From Desulfobacterales bacterium (lineage in GTDB: Bacteria > Desulfobacterota > Desulfobacteria > Desulfobacterales > JAHEIW01): a stretch of 40,117 bases of DNA. Position numbers and translations under genes: made by a program. Shown here in pieces: positions 1-6,952 of the stretch; the stretch's first letter is position 1, and each line of letters opens with the position of its first letter. The stretch lies in the NCBI GenBank assembly GCA_030066985.1, contig JASJAN010000048.1:1-40117 (forward strand). The letters run 5' to 3'. The notes under the pieces were generated by a model. The model had not been told where the DNA came from, ran no database searches, and worked only from the letters and a program-made list of their open reading frames with translations.

Positions 1-78
1 AGATTCATACCACAAAAGACGCAGAAGCCTATTGGTAAAACTTGGGTGCCTATTATTTTACGGGACTGCATAAAAATA

Positions 79-145
79 TGCGATTTCTCCAACATATCAA
101 AGGTTTTTATCCTCCGAAAAACTTGTGATATTCATTTTATATCAC
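79..145 (+). repeat. Imperfect direct repeat, copy 1
   Basis: The copy begins with TGCGATTTCTCCAACAT (79-95), which is identical to 1186-1202. It continues with a diverged middle and ends in an AAAAACTTGTGATATTC-type tail at 117-145 that matches the tail of copy 3. The copies lie either side of the IS3-type remnant, at a distance of about 1.1 kb. They could be diverged flanks of an old insertion or members of a dispersed repeat family. Confidence 0.55.
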
Positions 146-377
146 AGGTAAAAATTCCACCATTTTTGATCCTATCTGAGAGTTTATATTAGATTACGCA
201 TCCCACATTTTGGCTGGATTTTAGGTTTCGGCTATGTACCTACAATCGTAATAATTTGCACCGTACATCATCACATCTAACACATTTCCAGATCCTTTAG
301 TTTTTCGACTCAGGCACGAAGTCTACAATTTCAAATAGACCAAATTTTATTATATTTGCCATTGTAATGCACAATTT

Positions 378-406
378 GAAAACTCGTGTGATATCCGTTT
401 GATATC
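378..406 (+). repeat. Tail-only copy of the same repeat
   Basis: This segment reads AAAACTCGTGTGATATCC and then GTTTGATATC. It resembles only the 3' tail of the copies at 117-145 and 1225-1250. The 17-base head shared by the other two copies is missing. Confidence 0.4.
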
Positions 407-581
407 TGTAAAATTGCCAAAGTTGTAATATTCTCATATCGGTAGTTTTGTTTTAGGCATTCCTGAGCAACAGTTCCGAGACGGACCTACTTTTATCCAT
501 TATATTTAATAAATATCAATAGGTTATGAATTGACATTGTGAGTTAAATAAATAGGTGTTTAAATTTTAATTCTGTTTGAC

Positions 582-818
582 GTGAGCATTATGGGCAAAA
601 CGGGTGTGAAATTACATTTTATTCAGCCGGGCAAGCCTAATCAAAATGCTTTTGTTGAATCATTCAATGGCAGATTCAGGGATAGTTGCCTGAACCATCG
701 TTGTTTTCTGAATCTGGACGATGCCGCTCAGGTCCTTGATCAGTTGCGAAAACATTACAACCAGGTCAGGCCCCATAGTTCACTTAGCTATGTGCCACCG
801 GAATTTTATGAAAAACAA
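582..818 (+). mobile_element. Truncated IS3-family element (integrase tail only)
   Basis: This is the transposase-derived part of the chimeric frame. Only the last ~75 residues of an IS3-type OrfB remain, with the catalytic Glu in the ESFNG motif. No terminal inverted repeats or target duplication were recognised, so the element's ends are unknown. Confidence 0.65.
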
Positions 819-1121
819 GCTGCCCGATACTATCAGACTTTGGGCAGAGCTTACAGAAAAAAGGGGCAGTATGAAAATGCACTAAAAGAATTTAAAAAGG
901 CCCTTCAGCGCGCCCCGGAGTCCCCTTGGTGTCATTTTGATTTGGCCATTATATATATTTTTTTGGGCCGGGATGAGGAGGCTCGTGTATCGGCCGCAAA
1001 ATGCATGGAGTTAGCACCCTATATTACCGTGGGTATGTTCCCCAAACCTCGTTGTAAGGTGGATAAAGCCTTATTTAATAAGTTTCTCGACGCCATGCGC
1101 AAAGCGGGATTTCCAGAGTGA
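582..1121 (+). pseudogene. IS3-family transposase C-terminus fused in frame to a TPR tail (chimeric remnant)
   Basis: Reading from a GTG, about residues 8-79 match the C-terminal end of an IS3-type OrfB integrase core: the NAFVESFNG segment with the third catalytic acid, then YNQVRPHSSLSYVPPEFY. The two upstream aspartates of the DDE triad and the helix-turn-helix OrfA are absent, so it cannot be an active transposase. From about residue 80 the frame continues into TPR repeats (YYQTLGRAYRKKGQYENALK, then a second unit) and ends in FLDAMRKAGFPE. That ending is typical of TPR tails on class III adenylate cyclases, but no cyclase domain is present. The likeliest history is insertion of an IS into a TPR-bearing gene followed by deletion. 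Expression as a chimera is possible but unproven, and no good ribosome binding site precedes the GTG. Confidence 0.7.
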
Positions 1122-1185
1122 GCGTAGCTAAATTCTAATTTCATATATCTATCATAAAAACAAATTATCTCAAGCTTCTAAGAGT

Positions 1186-1250
1186 TGCGATTTCTCCAAC
1201 ATTTCCACACTTTTGAATCCATCCAAAAACCTGTGATACGCGTTATATAT
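1186..1250 (+). repeat. Imperfect direct repeat, copy 3
   Basis: It starts with the same 17 bases as copy 1 (1186-1202) and ends with AAAAACCTGTGATACGCG followed by TTATATAT (from 1225). It lies about 65 bases after the stop codon of the transposase/TPR chimera. Confidence 0.55.
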
Positions 1251-1269
1251 TAATAATAAGGAATGGAAT

Positions 1270-1298
1270 AGAGGCAGGGCCTATGCGACCCTGCCTCT
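1270..1298 (+). terminator. Candidate hairpin terminator after the chimeric ORF
   Basis: A perfect 10-bp stem, AGAGGCAGGG (1270-1279) and CCCTGCCTCT (1289-1298), encloses a 9-base loop and is followed by TAAATTTT. The U-tract is short and interrupted, so termination strength is uncertain. The hairpin is the most stable structure in this gap. Confidence 0.55.
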
Positions 1299-1684
1299 TA
1301 AATTTTCAAAGAGCGTTCAAATATGCCGCCGCCAGCCAAAAGAGGAAAAACCGACGACGGCCCCAGTGTGGCCACATTGGCAAAAACAAGGTTCAGCTAT
1401 TCTTATTCTGCCAATGAAAGGTCAATTCCAAAAATATGACCCATTTTTCTTCAGAAGAAGAACCATAGGCTTTCTAACACGTTAAGCCAGAAAACGACAA
1501 TTCATGGCTCCTGGAGGACGATTCAGGCCGGAAACGACAATTTGTGTTTATTTCTTTGACCCATCTGGACAATTGTACTATATAGCATTCATCTTTTAAG
1601 CGCTGAATCCTGTCTTTAAATTTGATATAGCAAATAAATTTGCGTTTAGTCTTTTAAACTTCAATTAATAAAGGAGTTTATCCT
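1299..1684. other. Gene-free stretch with degenerate mobile-element-like repeats
   Basis: No gene is supported here. There is a near-palindrome at 1363-1380 (CCAGTGTGGCCACATTGG). Two direct repeats, GCCAGAAAACGACAATT (1486-1502) and GCCGGAAACGACAATT (1527-1542), resemble the multiple terminal repeats of some insertion sequences. The last bases hold the ribosome binding site (AAAGGAG, from about 1670) of the next gene. Confidence 0.4.
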
Positions 1685-2017
1685 ATGGCCAAAGCCAAAA
1701 AGCCGAGTTCTGTAGATGATAAAAACAGGCGCTCTGGATTAGACCGCAGATGGATTATCGCACCGCATGATGGACCGGAAAGACGCAGCGGCAAAGATAG
1801 AAGAAAGGTTCTGGAGGAAGGCAGTATCGTTGCGACAGAAGAAACGGAGACAAATGAAATCGCAACCATACAAGATCTTCTGATGGCCAATTCGATGCAA
1901 CTGGATGCCATCGCCCAGCTGTTGATTGAAAAAGGTATTTTTTCCAAGGATGAGCTCTTCAATATGCTCAAACGAATTCAGCGGGAATACCAAAAAACGG
2001 GACATATTGAAGATTAA
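1685..2017 (+). CDS. Small hypothetical protein with paired RRSG-x-DRR motifs
   Basis: This is a 110-residue soluble protein of unknown function. The start is well supported by AAAGGAG eight bases before the ATG. Two arginine-rich motifs, NRRSGLDRR (~14-22) and ERRSGKDRR (~32-40), recall the RRxxxDRR signatures seen near PilZ-like domains and in many short deltaproteobacterial proteins. The rest is acidic and helical (about 60-110) and has no membrane segment. The arginine motifs could bind a phosphate-rich ligand such as a cyclic dinucleotide or nucleic acid, but that is inference. The next gene starts 6 bases after its stop, so the two are very probably co-transcribed. Confidence 0.7.
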   Translation: MAKAKKPSSVDDKNRRSGLDRRWIIAPHDGPERRSGKDRRKVLEEGSIVATEETETNEIATIQDLLMANSMQLDAIAQLLIEKGIFSKDELFNMLKRIQREYQKTGHIED

Positions 2018-2023
2018 ATCAAC

Positions 2024-2839
2024 ATGATTCGGAAGATTATCTCAGGTGGTCAGACGGGAGCAGATCAGGCGGCTCTTGATGCCGCCATCAAATTGGGCAT
2101 TCCCCACGGCGGACAAATTCCAAAAGGCCGCTTGACCGAAGCAGGTCCCCTGCCGGACAAGTATAATTTATCAGAAATGTCCAGCAGCAGTTACCCGCAA
2201 AGAACTGAGCAGAATGTGATCGATTCAAGCGGTACATTGATCATCAGTCATGGCCCTTTAAGCGATGGTTCAGACTACACCCGCAAAAAGGCCATTCAGC
2301 ACAAACGCCCCTGGTTGCATATCGACTTAAACAAAACCCCTGCCTTTCAGGCCGCAACCCAAATACGTTCCTGGCTCGAGGATCATCAGATAGAGACACT
2401 CAATGTGGCCGGCCCCCGCGCCAGCAAAGATGAAAAAATTTATAAGGCTGTGTTCAATTTAATCGAAAGTGTCTATTACTTGCAAATGATGAATAGCGCT
2501 CAAAACGAGGCTGCAAGCTATCAGAGAAGAAACCGCGGCGTCGCAGTTAAGCCAAAAACAATTGACGAGGCCATCCAGTTATTGATCAACGAACTGCCCT
2601 TGAAAGAAAAGATCACGATCGCCAATATGGCAGCAGACGAATTGATTAACCTCAATGCCAATATCGGAAGATATATACTGGATCAATTTGGTCTATGGTC
2701 CGGCAATGAAGAACTGGTTGAATCCTGTTTACCATATGTAGACTATCCGTTACACAATGAGGATGATGTTGCTGCCGTCATCATTAAAGAGCTATGGCTT
2801 CGATTGAGGCAAACCCATCGACTTAGAATTATCAAATGA
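2024..2839 (+). CDS. Putative molybdenum carrier-like protein with C-terminal DUF6794-like domain
   Basis: The protein has 271 residues. The N-terminal ~150 begin with IISGGQTGADQAALDAAI, a glycine-rich nucleotide-binding loop typical of the putative molybdenum carrier/YpsA-like SLOG-type Rossmann family; the GGQIPKGR and GPLPDKYNL segments fit the same family. From about residue 183 (TIDEAIQLLINELPLKEK) to about 245 (IGRYILDQFGLWSGNEELV) it resembles DUF6794, a helical domain of unknown role. Family members are assumed to bind a nucleotide or molybdenum cofactor, but the biochemistry is not settled. It lies 6 bases downstream of the RRSG-x-DRR protein gene, suggesting a two-gene unit. A stable hairpin follows at 2872. 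Confidence 0.75.
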   Translation: MIRKIISGGQTGADQAALDAAIKLGIPHGGQIPKGRLTEAGPLPDKYNLSEMSSSSYPQRTEQNVIDSSGTLIISHGPLSDGSDYTRKKAIQHKRPWLHIDLNKTPAFQAATQIRSWLEDHQIETLNVAGPRASKDEKIYKAVFNLIESVYYLQMMNSAQNEAASYQRRNRGVAVKPKTIDEAIQLLINELPLKEKITIANMAADELINLNANIGRYILDQFGLWSGNEELVESCLPYVDYPLHNEDDVAAVIIKELWLRLRQTHRLRIIK

Positions 2840-2871
2840 TTCAGTCGGGCCGGTTGACCCTGGAACTTGAG

Positions 2872-2909
2872 TCACCGACCACCCACAAAGCGGGTGGCTT
2901 AATCGGTGA
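2872..2909 (+). terminator. Nested stable hairpin in the 147-bp gap before lptA
   Basis: TCACCGA (2872-2878) pairs with TCGGTGA (2903-2909). Inside it CCACCC (2879-2884) pairs with GGGTGG (2892-2897) around a 7-base loop, with a 5-base bulge on the 3' side. There is no U-tract, so it may be a Rho-independent-like stop of low efficiency, an RNA-stabilising element, or a leader element of lptA. Confidence 0.4.
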
Positions 2910-2986
2910 AAACAACGCGGTGGAATCGGGCGCAAAGCACCCGGTTTGACAACACCCAATCAAATTTTATCCAATGAGAGGAAATC

Positions 2987-3571
2987 ATGAAAACACCTCA
3001 AATCTTCCGGGCTGCAGCTTACCGGGTTTGGATCCTTAACGTCGTGTTTACCGTCCTGACACCGCTGCTATTATCATCCATAGTGGTGGCCGAGGAGCCG
3101 TCGTCCAATCGTAGCGCAAATGCCAGCGAGGCTGAGATTCAGATTGTCGCAGACCAATTGGTTACCAACGATGCGGAAAAATTTGCAGAGTTTAGCGGTG
3201 ATGTTCGTGCCAGCCAGGGGTCCTTTGTGATTACCTCCGATCGCCTCAGAATATATTACCAATCAGCAGCAGCGGGTGCCGAAGATCAAAGCGCTGATCG
3301 GCAATCTGTAAAGCGCATCATCGCCAACGGCAATGTTCAGGTGTCAACGGATCGATTTACAGCTAAATCCGATCGCGCCGAATACGACATGCAAACACAA
3401 GTTGTCGTATTTACAGGAGAAAATTCCAGCATCAAGAGCGACAAAAATATCTTAACCGGATCCAAGATCACCCTCGATCGAAAAACCGGGCAGATGAAGG
3501 TTGAAAGCCCCCCACAGCAACGGGTCAAGGCTATTTTTTATCCAAAAAAGGAAGCAGAGAAAAAAGAGTAA
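2987..3571 (+). CDS. lptA: LptA-like LPS transport periplasmic protein
   Basis: This 194-residue protein is predicted to be a periplasmic bridge protein carrying lipopolysaccharide from the inner-membrane LptBFGC complex to LptDE in the outer membrane. An N-terminal hydrophobic signal segment (about 10-35, ending near VVA-EEP) is followed by an OstA/LptA domain: IQIVADQLVTNDAEKFAEFS, GDVRASQGSFVITSDRLRIY, later ANGNVQVSTDRFTAKSDRAE and ILTGSKITLDRKTGQMKV. These are the repeating beta-jellyroll strands expected of the family, and the length fits. AGAGGAAATC lies just before the ATG. It is not next to lptB, lptC or rpoN, the common partners, so this could be a second OstA-domain protein. The adjacent lptE region supports an LPS role. 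Confidence 0.78.
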   Translation: MKTPQIFRAAAYRVWILNVVFTVLTPLLLSSIVVAEEPSSNRSANASEAEIQIVADQLVTNDAEKFAEFSGDVRASQGSFVITSDRLRIYYQSAAAGAEDQSADRQSVKRIIANGNVQVSTDRFTAKSDRAEYDMQTQVVVFTGENSSIKSDKNILTGSKITLDRKTGQMKVESPPQQRVKAIFYPKKEAEKKE

Positions 3572-3649
3572 CATACGGGTAGGCCGGCTGAATAATGCGG
3601 TTTATGGCAAGTAAAAGACGGCAGGCTCGTTGCAATCGAGGCAGTGCGG

Positions 3650-3919
3650 TTAACGATTCAAGTTGCGAAGTTTTTGTAAATTACTATATTTGAGCATCAG
3701 GTCAAACCATTGGTGAAACAAAGCGCCTAAATCTTCAAGCGAATCATTATGGCTTTGCTTCACCTTTTTCTCTACCCGCGCCAGCGCCGCCAGATAATCA
3801 TCACGATCAGGTTCTTGCACCAGTAAATGGCGATAAATTTCAGCAGCCTTTTCCCAGTGCCCTTGTTCAGAATATACCTGAGCCATTGTGGCGGTATAGA
3901 ATTCAGGTTCTTTTCCCAT
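3650..3919 (-). CDS. Small TPR-repeat protein
   Basis: This is an 89-residue protein with one clear TPR unit: FYTATMAQVYSEQGHWEKA, then EIYRHLLVQEPDRDDYLAAL (about 7-45). A helical tail follows (VEKKVKQ; LGALFHQWFDLMLKY). It has no signal peptide or membrane segment. AGGA lies 6 bases before the ATG. It sits 45 bases downstream of ftsB in the same direction and probably forms the third gene of a murJ-ftsB-TPR unit. A scaffold role in division or envelope assembly is only a guess from context. Confidence 0.7.
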   Translation of the reverse strand: MGKEPEFYTATMAQVYSEQGHWEKAAEIYRHLLVQEPDRDDYLAALARVEKKVKQSHNDSLEDLGALFHQWFDLMLKYSNLQKLRNLNR

Positions 3920-3964
3920 TGTTCATCCTGATCCGTGAACAGCAAAAGGCGCAAAATGCGCTAT

Positions 3965-4258
3965 TCAGGGTTTGGGCATGTGCCGGGGTTTTAGAATCAG
4001 TTCATTCTCACCCACCATACCCAGTTCTTGACGGGCCACATTTTCGATGTAATGCGGATCATGCTTGAGTCGATCAATTTCGACACTCAACGAGAGGTTC
4101 TGATCCGTCAGCTGTTCGTTTCTTTCCTGAAGCTGAACTTTTTCATCCCTTAAAGTGTTTAAATCGATGAAGCCATGCTCACCAAAGATGATAAAAAACA
4201 GCATTGAAAACATTAGCGCAACAGCAATGGTGATAAGGATGCTTTGTTTTTTGGTCAT
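3965..4258 (-). CDS. ftsB: FtsB/DivIC-type septum formation initiator
   Basis: The protein has 97 residues: a short cytoplasmic tail, one membrane segment (about 7-25, ILITIAVALMFSMLFFIIF), a coiled coil (about 36-66, LRDEKVQLQERNEQLTDQ onward) and a C-terminal segment YIENVARQELGMVGENELI. The last segment is the family hallmark (E-x-x-A-R-E/Q-x-L-G-M-x-x-x-x-E). FtsB links FtsL and FtsQ in the divisome at the septal inner membrane. Its ATG overlaps the murJ stop codon by 4 bases, so translation is probably coupled to the flippase gene. Confidence 0.85.
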   Translation of the reverse strand: MTKKQSILITIAVALMFSMLFFIIFGEHGFIDLNTLRDEKVQLQERNEQLTDQNLSLSVEIDRLKHDPHYIENVARQELGMVGENELILKPRHMPKP

Positions 4259-5823
4259 TTCCGGTTTATGCCCTTTTTTAGTTCAGCAAGCATGCTGGCA
4301 AATTCAGGGCTTTTGATACCGTACGAACAGGTACCGAAAACCGCCAGCCCGACCATCACACAGCCCAGCAGTCCCACCAGTAATTCAATGAAAGCCGCCC
4401 CTTCGGTCGGAATAATCAGCGTTGATGCACCCCAGACGACGGCTCCCATGACAACAGCGCACCCCAGTGTTTTCAATGCAGATTGCGCAAGGCGTCGCCA
4501 TCCCAGTGAGCCTAGTTTTTTGCGCAGCGCCATTACCAGCAGCATGAGGTTTAATACCGAGGCCAGCGATGTCGCCAGCGCAAGCCCTGCATGGCTGAGC
4601 GGCTTCATCAAAACGACGCCAAGCACCATATTGGCCAAAATGGAAACCATTGCCACGATCATCGGTGTGCGGGTGTCTTTAAGCGCGAAAAAGGTTGCGG
4701 CCACAATTCGCACAGCCGAAAAGGCCCACAGACCTATAGCATAGTACAAAAGTGCCTGAGCAGTCAACAGCGTGGCCTGCGAGCTGAATTCACCTCTTTG
4801 AAACAAGACCATTATAATCGGTTCTCGCAGGATGATGAGTCCTACCATTGACGGAATGGTCATAAACAGCGTCATCCTGACGGCATAACCAAAAGTGTCT
4901 TTTAAACCCGCAAAATCTTCCAAGGCGGCCTGACGGGAGAGACTCGGCAAAACCGCTGTGGCCGCAGCAATCGCGAATATACCCAGAGGAAATTGAACCA
5001 GACGATCGGCAAAGTATAAAACGGTTATACTGCCCTCCACCAGAAACGACCCCAGCAACGTACCAACCAGAACATTGATCTGGTATACGGCACCGCCGAG
5101 TATGATCGGTGGAATGAGCCGACTTATTTTTTTTAAACCCGGATGAAAAAGTTTTGTTTTCTGCCAAAAACGAAATCCCCTGCCTGCCATAGCGGGCAAC
5201 TGCAGCGTCAACTGTAGCAACCCACCAATGAGGACCCCGATGGCCAGCCCCAACACGGGCGTGCTCAGATGGGGGCACAAAAAAAAGACCGAGAAAATAA
5301 TCGCCAGATTCAACAAAACCGGTGCGAGTGCAGGTGCGGCAAAGTGTCCGAATACATTTAGAATCCCCATACACAGAGCGACCAGGCCGATAAAGAAAAT
5401 GTAAGGAAACATGATGCGGGTTAGGGTGATGGTAAGGGACAATTTGTCGGGAGCGTCTATGAAACCAGGGGCAACCATTTTGACGATAAGCGGTGCCATG
5501 AGGATGCCACCCAGTGAAATCACCACCAGAATAACGGACATCAACCAGAGGGCGGAACGTGCCAGTCGAAAGGCTTCATCTTTGCCGTCAATGGCCAGGT
5601 AATCCGTTAGGACCGGCACGAAAGCATTACTGATCGAGCCTTCCCCCAAAAGCTTTCTAAGCAGATTGGGTATTCTAAACGCAGCGATAAAAGCATCTGA
5701 ATTTTGACCGGCACCGAAATACCAGGCAATGACCGCATCACGAACAAATCCCAGGATACGGCTCAGTAAGGTCGCAGATCCGACGACGCCGGCGGCTTTA
5801 ATCACCTGGGATTTTTCAGACAT
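4255..5823 (-). CDS. murJ: Lipid II flippase MurJ
   Basis: This 522-residue polytopic membrane protein of the MOP superfamily is expected to flip undecaprenyl-linked peptidoglycan precursor (lipid II) across the inner membrane. The N-terminus (VVGSATLLSRILGFVRDAVI, then FGAGQNSDAFIAAFRIPNLL and RKLLGEGSISNAFVPVL) is the classical MurJ/MviN signature with its conserved arginines. About 14 hydrophobic segments follow, and the length matches the family. No strong Shine-Dalgarno precedes the ATG. The gene is first of a unit with ftsB (4-base overlap) and the small TPR gene, and is divergent from rpsT. The murJ-rpsT neighbourhood is common in proteobacteria. Confidence 0.93.
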   Translation of the reverse strand: MSEKSQVIKAAGVVGSATLLSRILGFVRDAVIAWYFGAGQNSDAFIAAFRIPNLLRKLLGEGSISNAFVPVLTDYLAIDGKDEAFRLARSALWLMSVILVVISLGGILMAPLIVKMVAPGFIDAPDKLSLTITLTRIMFPYIFFIGLVALCMGILNVFGHFAAPALAPVLLNLAIIFSVFFLCPHLSTPVLGLAIGVLIGGLLQLTLQLPAMAGRGFRFWQKTKLFHPGLKKISRLIPPIILGGAVYQINVLVGTLLGSFLVEGSITVLYFADRLVQFPLGIFAIAAATAVLPSLSRQAALEDFAGLKDTFGYAVRMTLFMTIPSMVGLIILREPIIMVLFQRGEFSSQATLLTAQALLYYAIGLWAFSAVRIVAATFFALKDTRTPMIVAMVSILANMVLGVVLMKPLSHAGLALATSLASVLNLMLLVMALRKKLGSLGWRRLAQSALKTLGCAVVMGAVVWGASTLIIPTEGAAFIELLVGLLGCVMVGLAVFGTCSYGIKSPEFASMLAELKKGINRK

Positions 5824-5845
5824 GGCTGATTTCGAAGAAAATCGC

Positions 5846-5872
5846 TTGACATTCGGATTTGTGTTTTATAGG
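5846..5872 (+). promoter_or_regulatory. Candidate sigma-70 promoter of rpsT
   Basis: A perfect -35 box TTGACA (5846-5851) is followed after 15 bases by TATAGG (5867-5872); TAATAT at 5873-5878 is a less well spaced alternative. It lies about 70 bases before the rpsT start and in the murJ-rpsT divergent gap. Confidence 0.45.
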
Positions 5873-5940
5873 TAATATCGTTTATTGTACCTTTCGTTAG
5901 AGTTCGATTCAGGAATTTATGGAAAAAAGGAGTAAAAAAC

Positions 5941-6210
5941 TTGGCAAATCATAAATCAGCTGAAAAACGCGCCCGTCAAAACGAGAAACGGCGCCTTCGC
6001 AATAAAGCGGTTAAATCCAGAATAAAGCATATCACCAAAGATGTTCGCCTGGCTTCTGCTGAAGGTTCCAAAGAAGATGCCATGGCCAAAATGAATGCGG
6101 CTCAAGCGTTAATCGACAAAGCCGTTAAAAAAGGTGTCATCCACAAAAAAACGGCTGCCCGCAAGGTCTCTCGCCTATCCAAACTGGTCAATACGATTGT
6201 CATATTTTAG
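5941..6210 (+). CDS. rpsT: 30S ribosomal protein S20
   Basis: This is an 89-residue, highly basic protein starting ANHKSAEKRARQNEKRRLRN and ending in TAARKVSRLSKLVNTIV, the standard bS20 sequence that binds the 5' domain of 16S rRNA. The start codon is TTG, preceded by AAAGGAG. A non-AUG start is also known for enterobacterial rpsT, where it takes part in autoregulation, so the same control may operate here. The gene is divergent from murJ and convergent with lptE. Confidence 0.96.
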   Translation: MANHKSAEKRARQNEKRRLRNKAVKSRIKHITKDVRLASAEGSKEDAMAKMNAAQALIDKAVKKGVIHKKTAARKVSRLSKLVNTIVIF

Positions 6211-6230
6211 GGATTGCCGGGCTGAATCCC
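6210..6230 (+). terminator. Small hairpin at the rpsT stop
   Basis: GGGATT (6210-6215) can pair with AATCCC (6225-6230) directly after the rpsT stop codon, in the 23-base gap before the convergent lptE stop. It has a 6-bp stem with no U-tract on the + strand and TAAAAT on the - strand, so it is a weak candidate for either gene. Confidence 0.3.
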
Positions 6231-6233
6231 GCC

Positions 6234-6755
6234 TCAGAAATCATCGCTGAATCGATTAACGACTTTTTCGGCGATGCGTCTTGACAGTACCTTTATCGCC
6301 GTGCGCCGATTTGCATCGGTAATTTCCGGATCCAGGTCTACCAGATAGGCTTCAAAATCCGATATCTCTCTTGCCGCCCACACAATGTTACCATCGGTGT
6401 CGGTCAATCTTAAATCAATGAGTACGGTCACGCGCCTCTCATTTGCGACGGTGGGTTGATTTACGGAGATGGTCCTTGTGTGGACGCCTTTAACCACGCC
6501 GCTGAGGACCACATCGGCATCTGTCGTTCCATTGGCCAGATAATAGGTTTTGCGCAAGGTCAGTTCATCTAACAGTTCGGCAGTAATGATGTTTTCCACG
6601 CCGGTTTCCTGGGTTTGATTTTCCAAAACCATTACGAACAGACGCTCGTTATCGCCGGGGAAACCGCCCTGATCCGCAAACCGATAACCGCAAGCCCAGC
6701 ATAACACTGCCGTTAGGATGGCGATTAGGCTTAGCTTGCATATTTTCAAATTCAT
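6234..6755 (-). CDS. lptE: LPS-assembly lipoprotein LptE
   Basis: This 173-residue lipoprotein has a short signal (IAILTAVLCWAC) with a lipobox cysteine at about residue 22, followed directly by GYRFADQGGFP, the typical mature start of LptE. The rest (ENIITAELLDELTLRKTYYL, later VTVLIDLRLTDTDGNIVWAA) is the alpha/beta LptE fold that plugs the LptD barrel and hands LPS to the outer leaflet. AGGAG lies directly against the annotated ATG with no spacer. The TTG two codons later is 6 bases from AGGAG and may be the true start. The gene is downstream of leuS, as in many proteobacteria, but separated here by an inverted-repeat element. Confidence 0.85.
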   Translation of the reverse strand: MNLKICKLSLIAILTAVLCWACGYRFADQGGFPGDNERLFVMVLENQTQETGVENIITAELLDELTLRKTYYLANGTTDADVVLSGVVKGVHTRTISVNQPTVANERRVTVLIDLRLTDTDGNIVWAAREISDFEAYLVDLDPEITDANRRTAIKVLSRRIAEKVVNRFSDDF

Positions 6756-6772
6756 CTCCTGTGAGAAGTTCC

Positions 6773-6952
6773 AAGGTTCATAGGTTCAACGTTCAGAGGT
6801 TAAACTTTTTTGTTTTTTCGGCCACTGGCTTATAGCTTCTCGCCACTGGCCATGCGCTAGTGATCAATTACTGACAGCCAGCTGCAAGATGCCAGCAGCC
6901 AGTTACTGAAATGTACAACCCTGAACCTCTGAACCCTGAACTCTTGAACCTT
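6773..6952. repeat. Intergenic inverted-repeat element, GGTTCA type
   Basis: The left arm (from 6773, AAGGTTCATAGGTTCAACG then TTCAGAGGTT) is roughly the reverse complement of the right arm (6917-6952, built of CTGAACC units and ending TTGAACCTT). The arms are made of repeated GGTTCA-like units. The middle contains shorter related words (CCACTGGC, CCAGC). The right arm overlaps the leuS stop codon by two bases. It could fold into a long hairpin in leuS-lptE mRNA. Confidence 0.7.

Larger units (their letters stand above)
1..581. other. AT-rich gene-free stretch before the transposase remnant
   Basis: No convincing coding region is visible in these 581 bases on either strand. The stretch is clearly more AT-rich than the rest of the window and has stop codons in all frames. 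It contains two copies of a short repeated motif (at 79-145 and 378-406) that recurs after the transposase remnant at 1186-1250. It looks like decayed accessory DNA rather than a maintained regulatory region. Confidence 0.6.
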
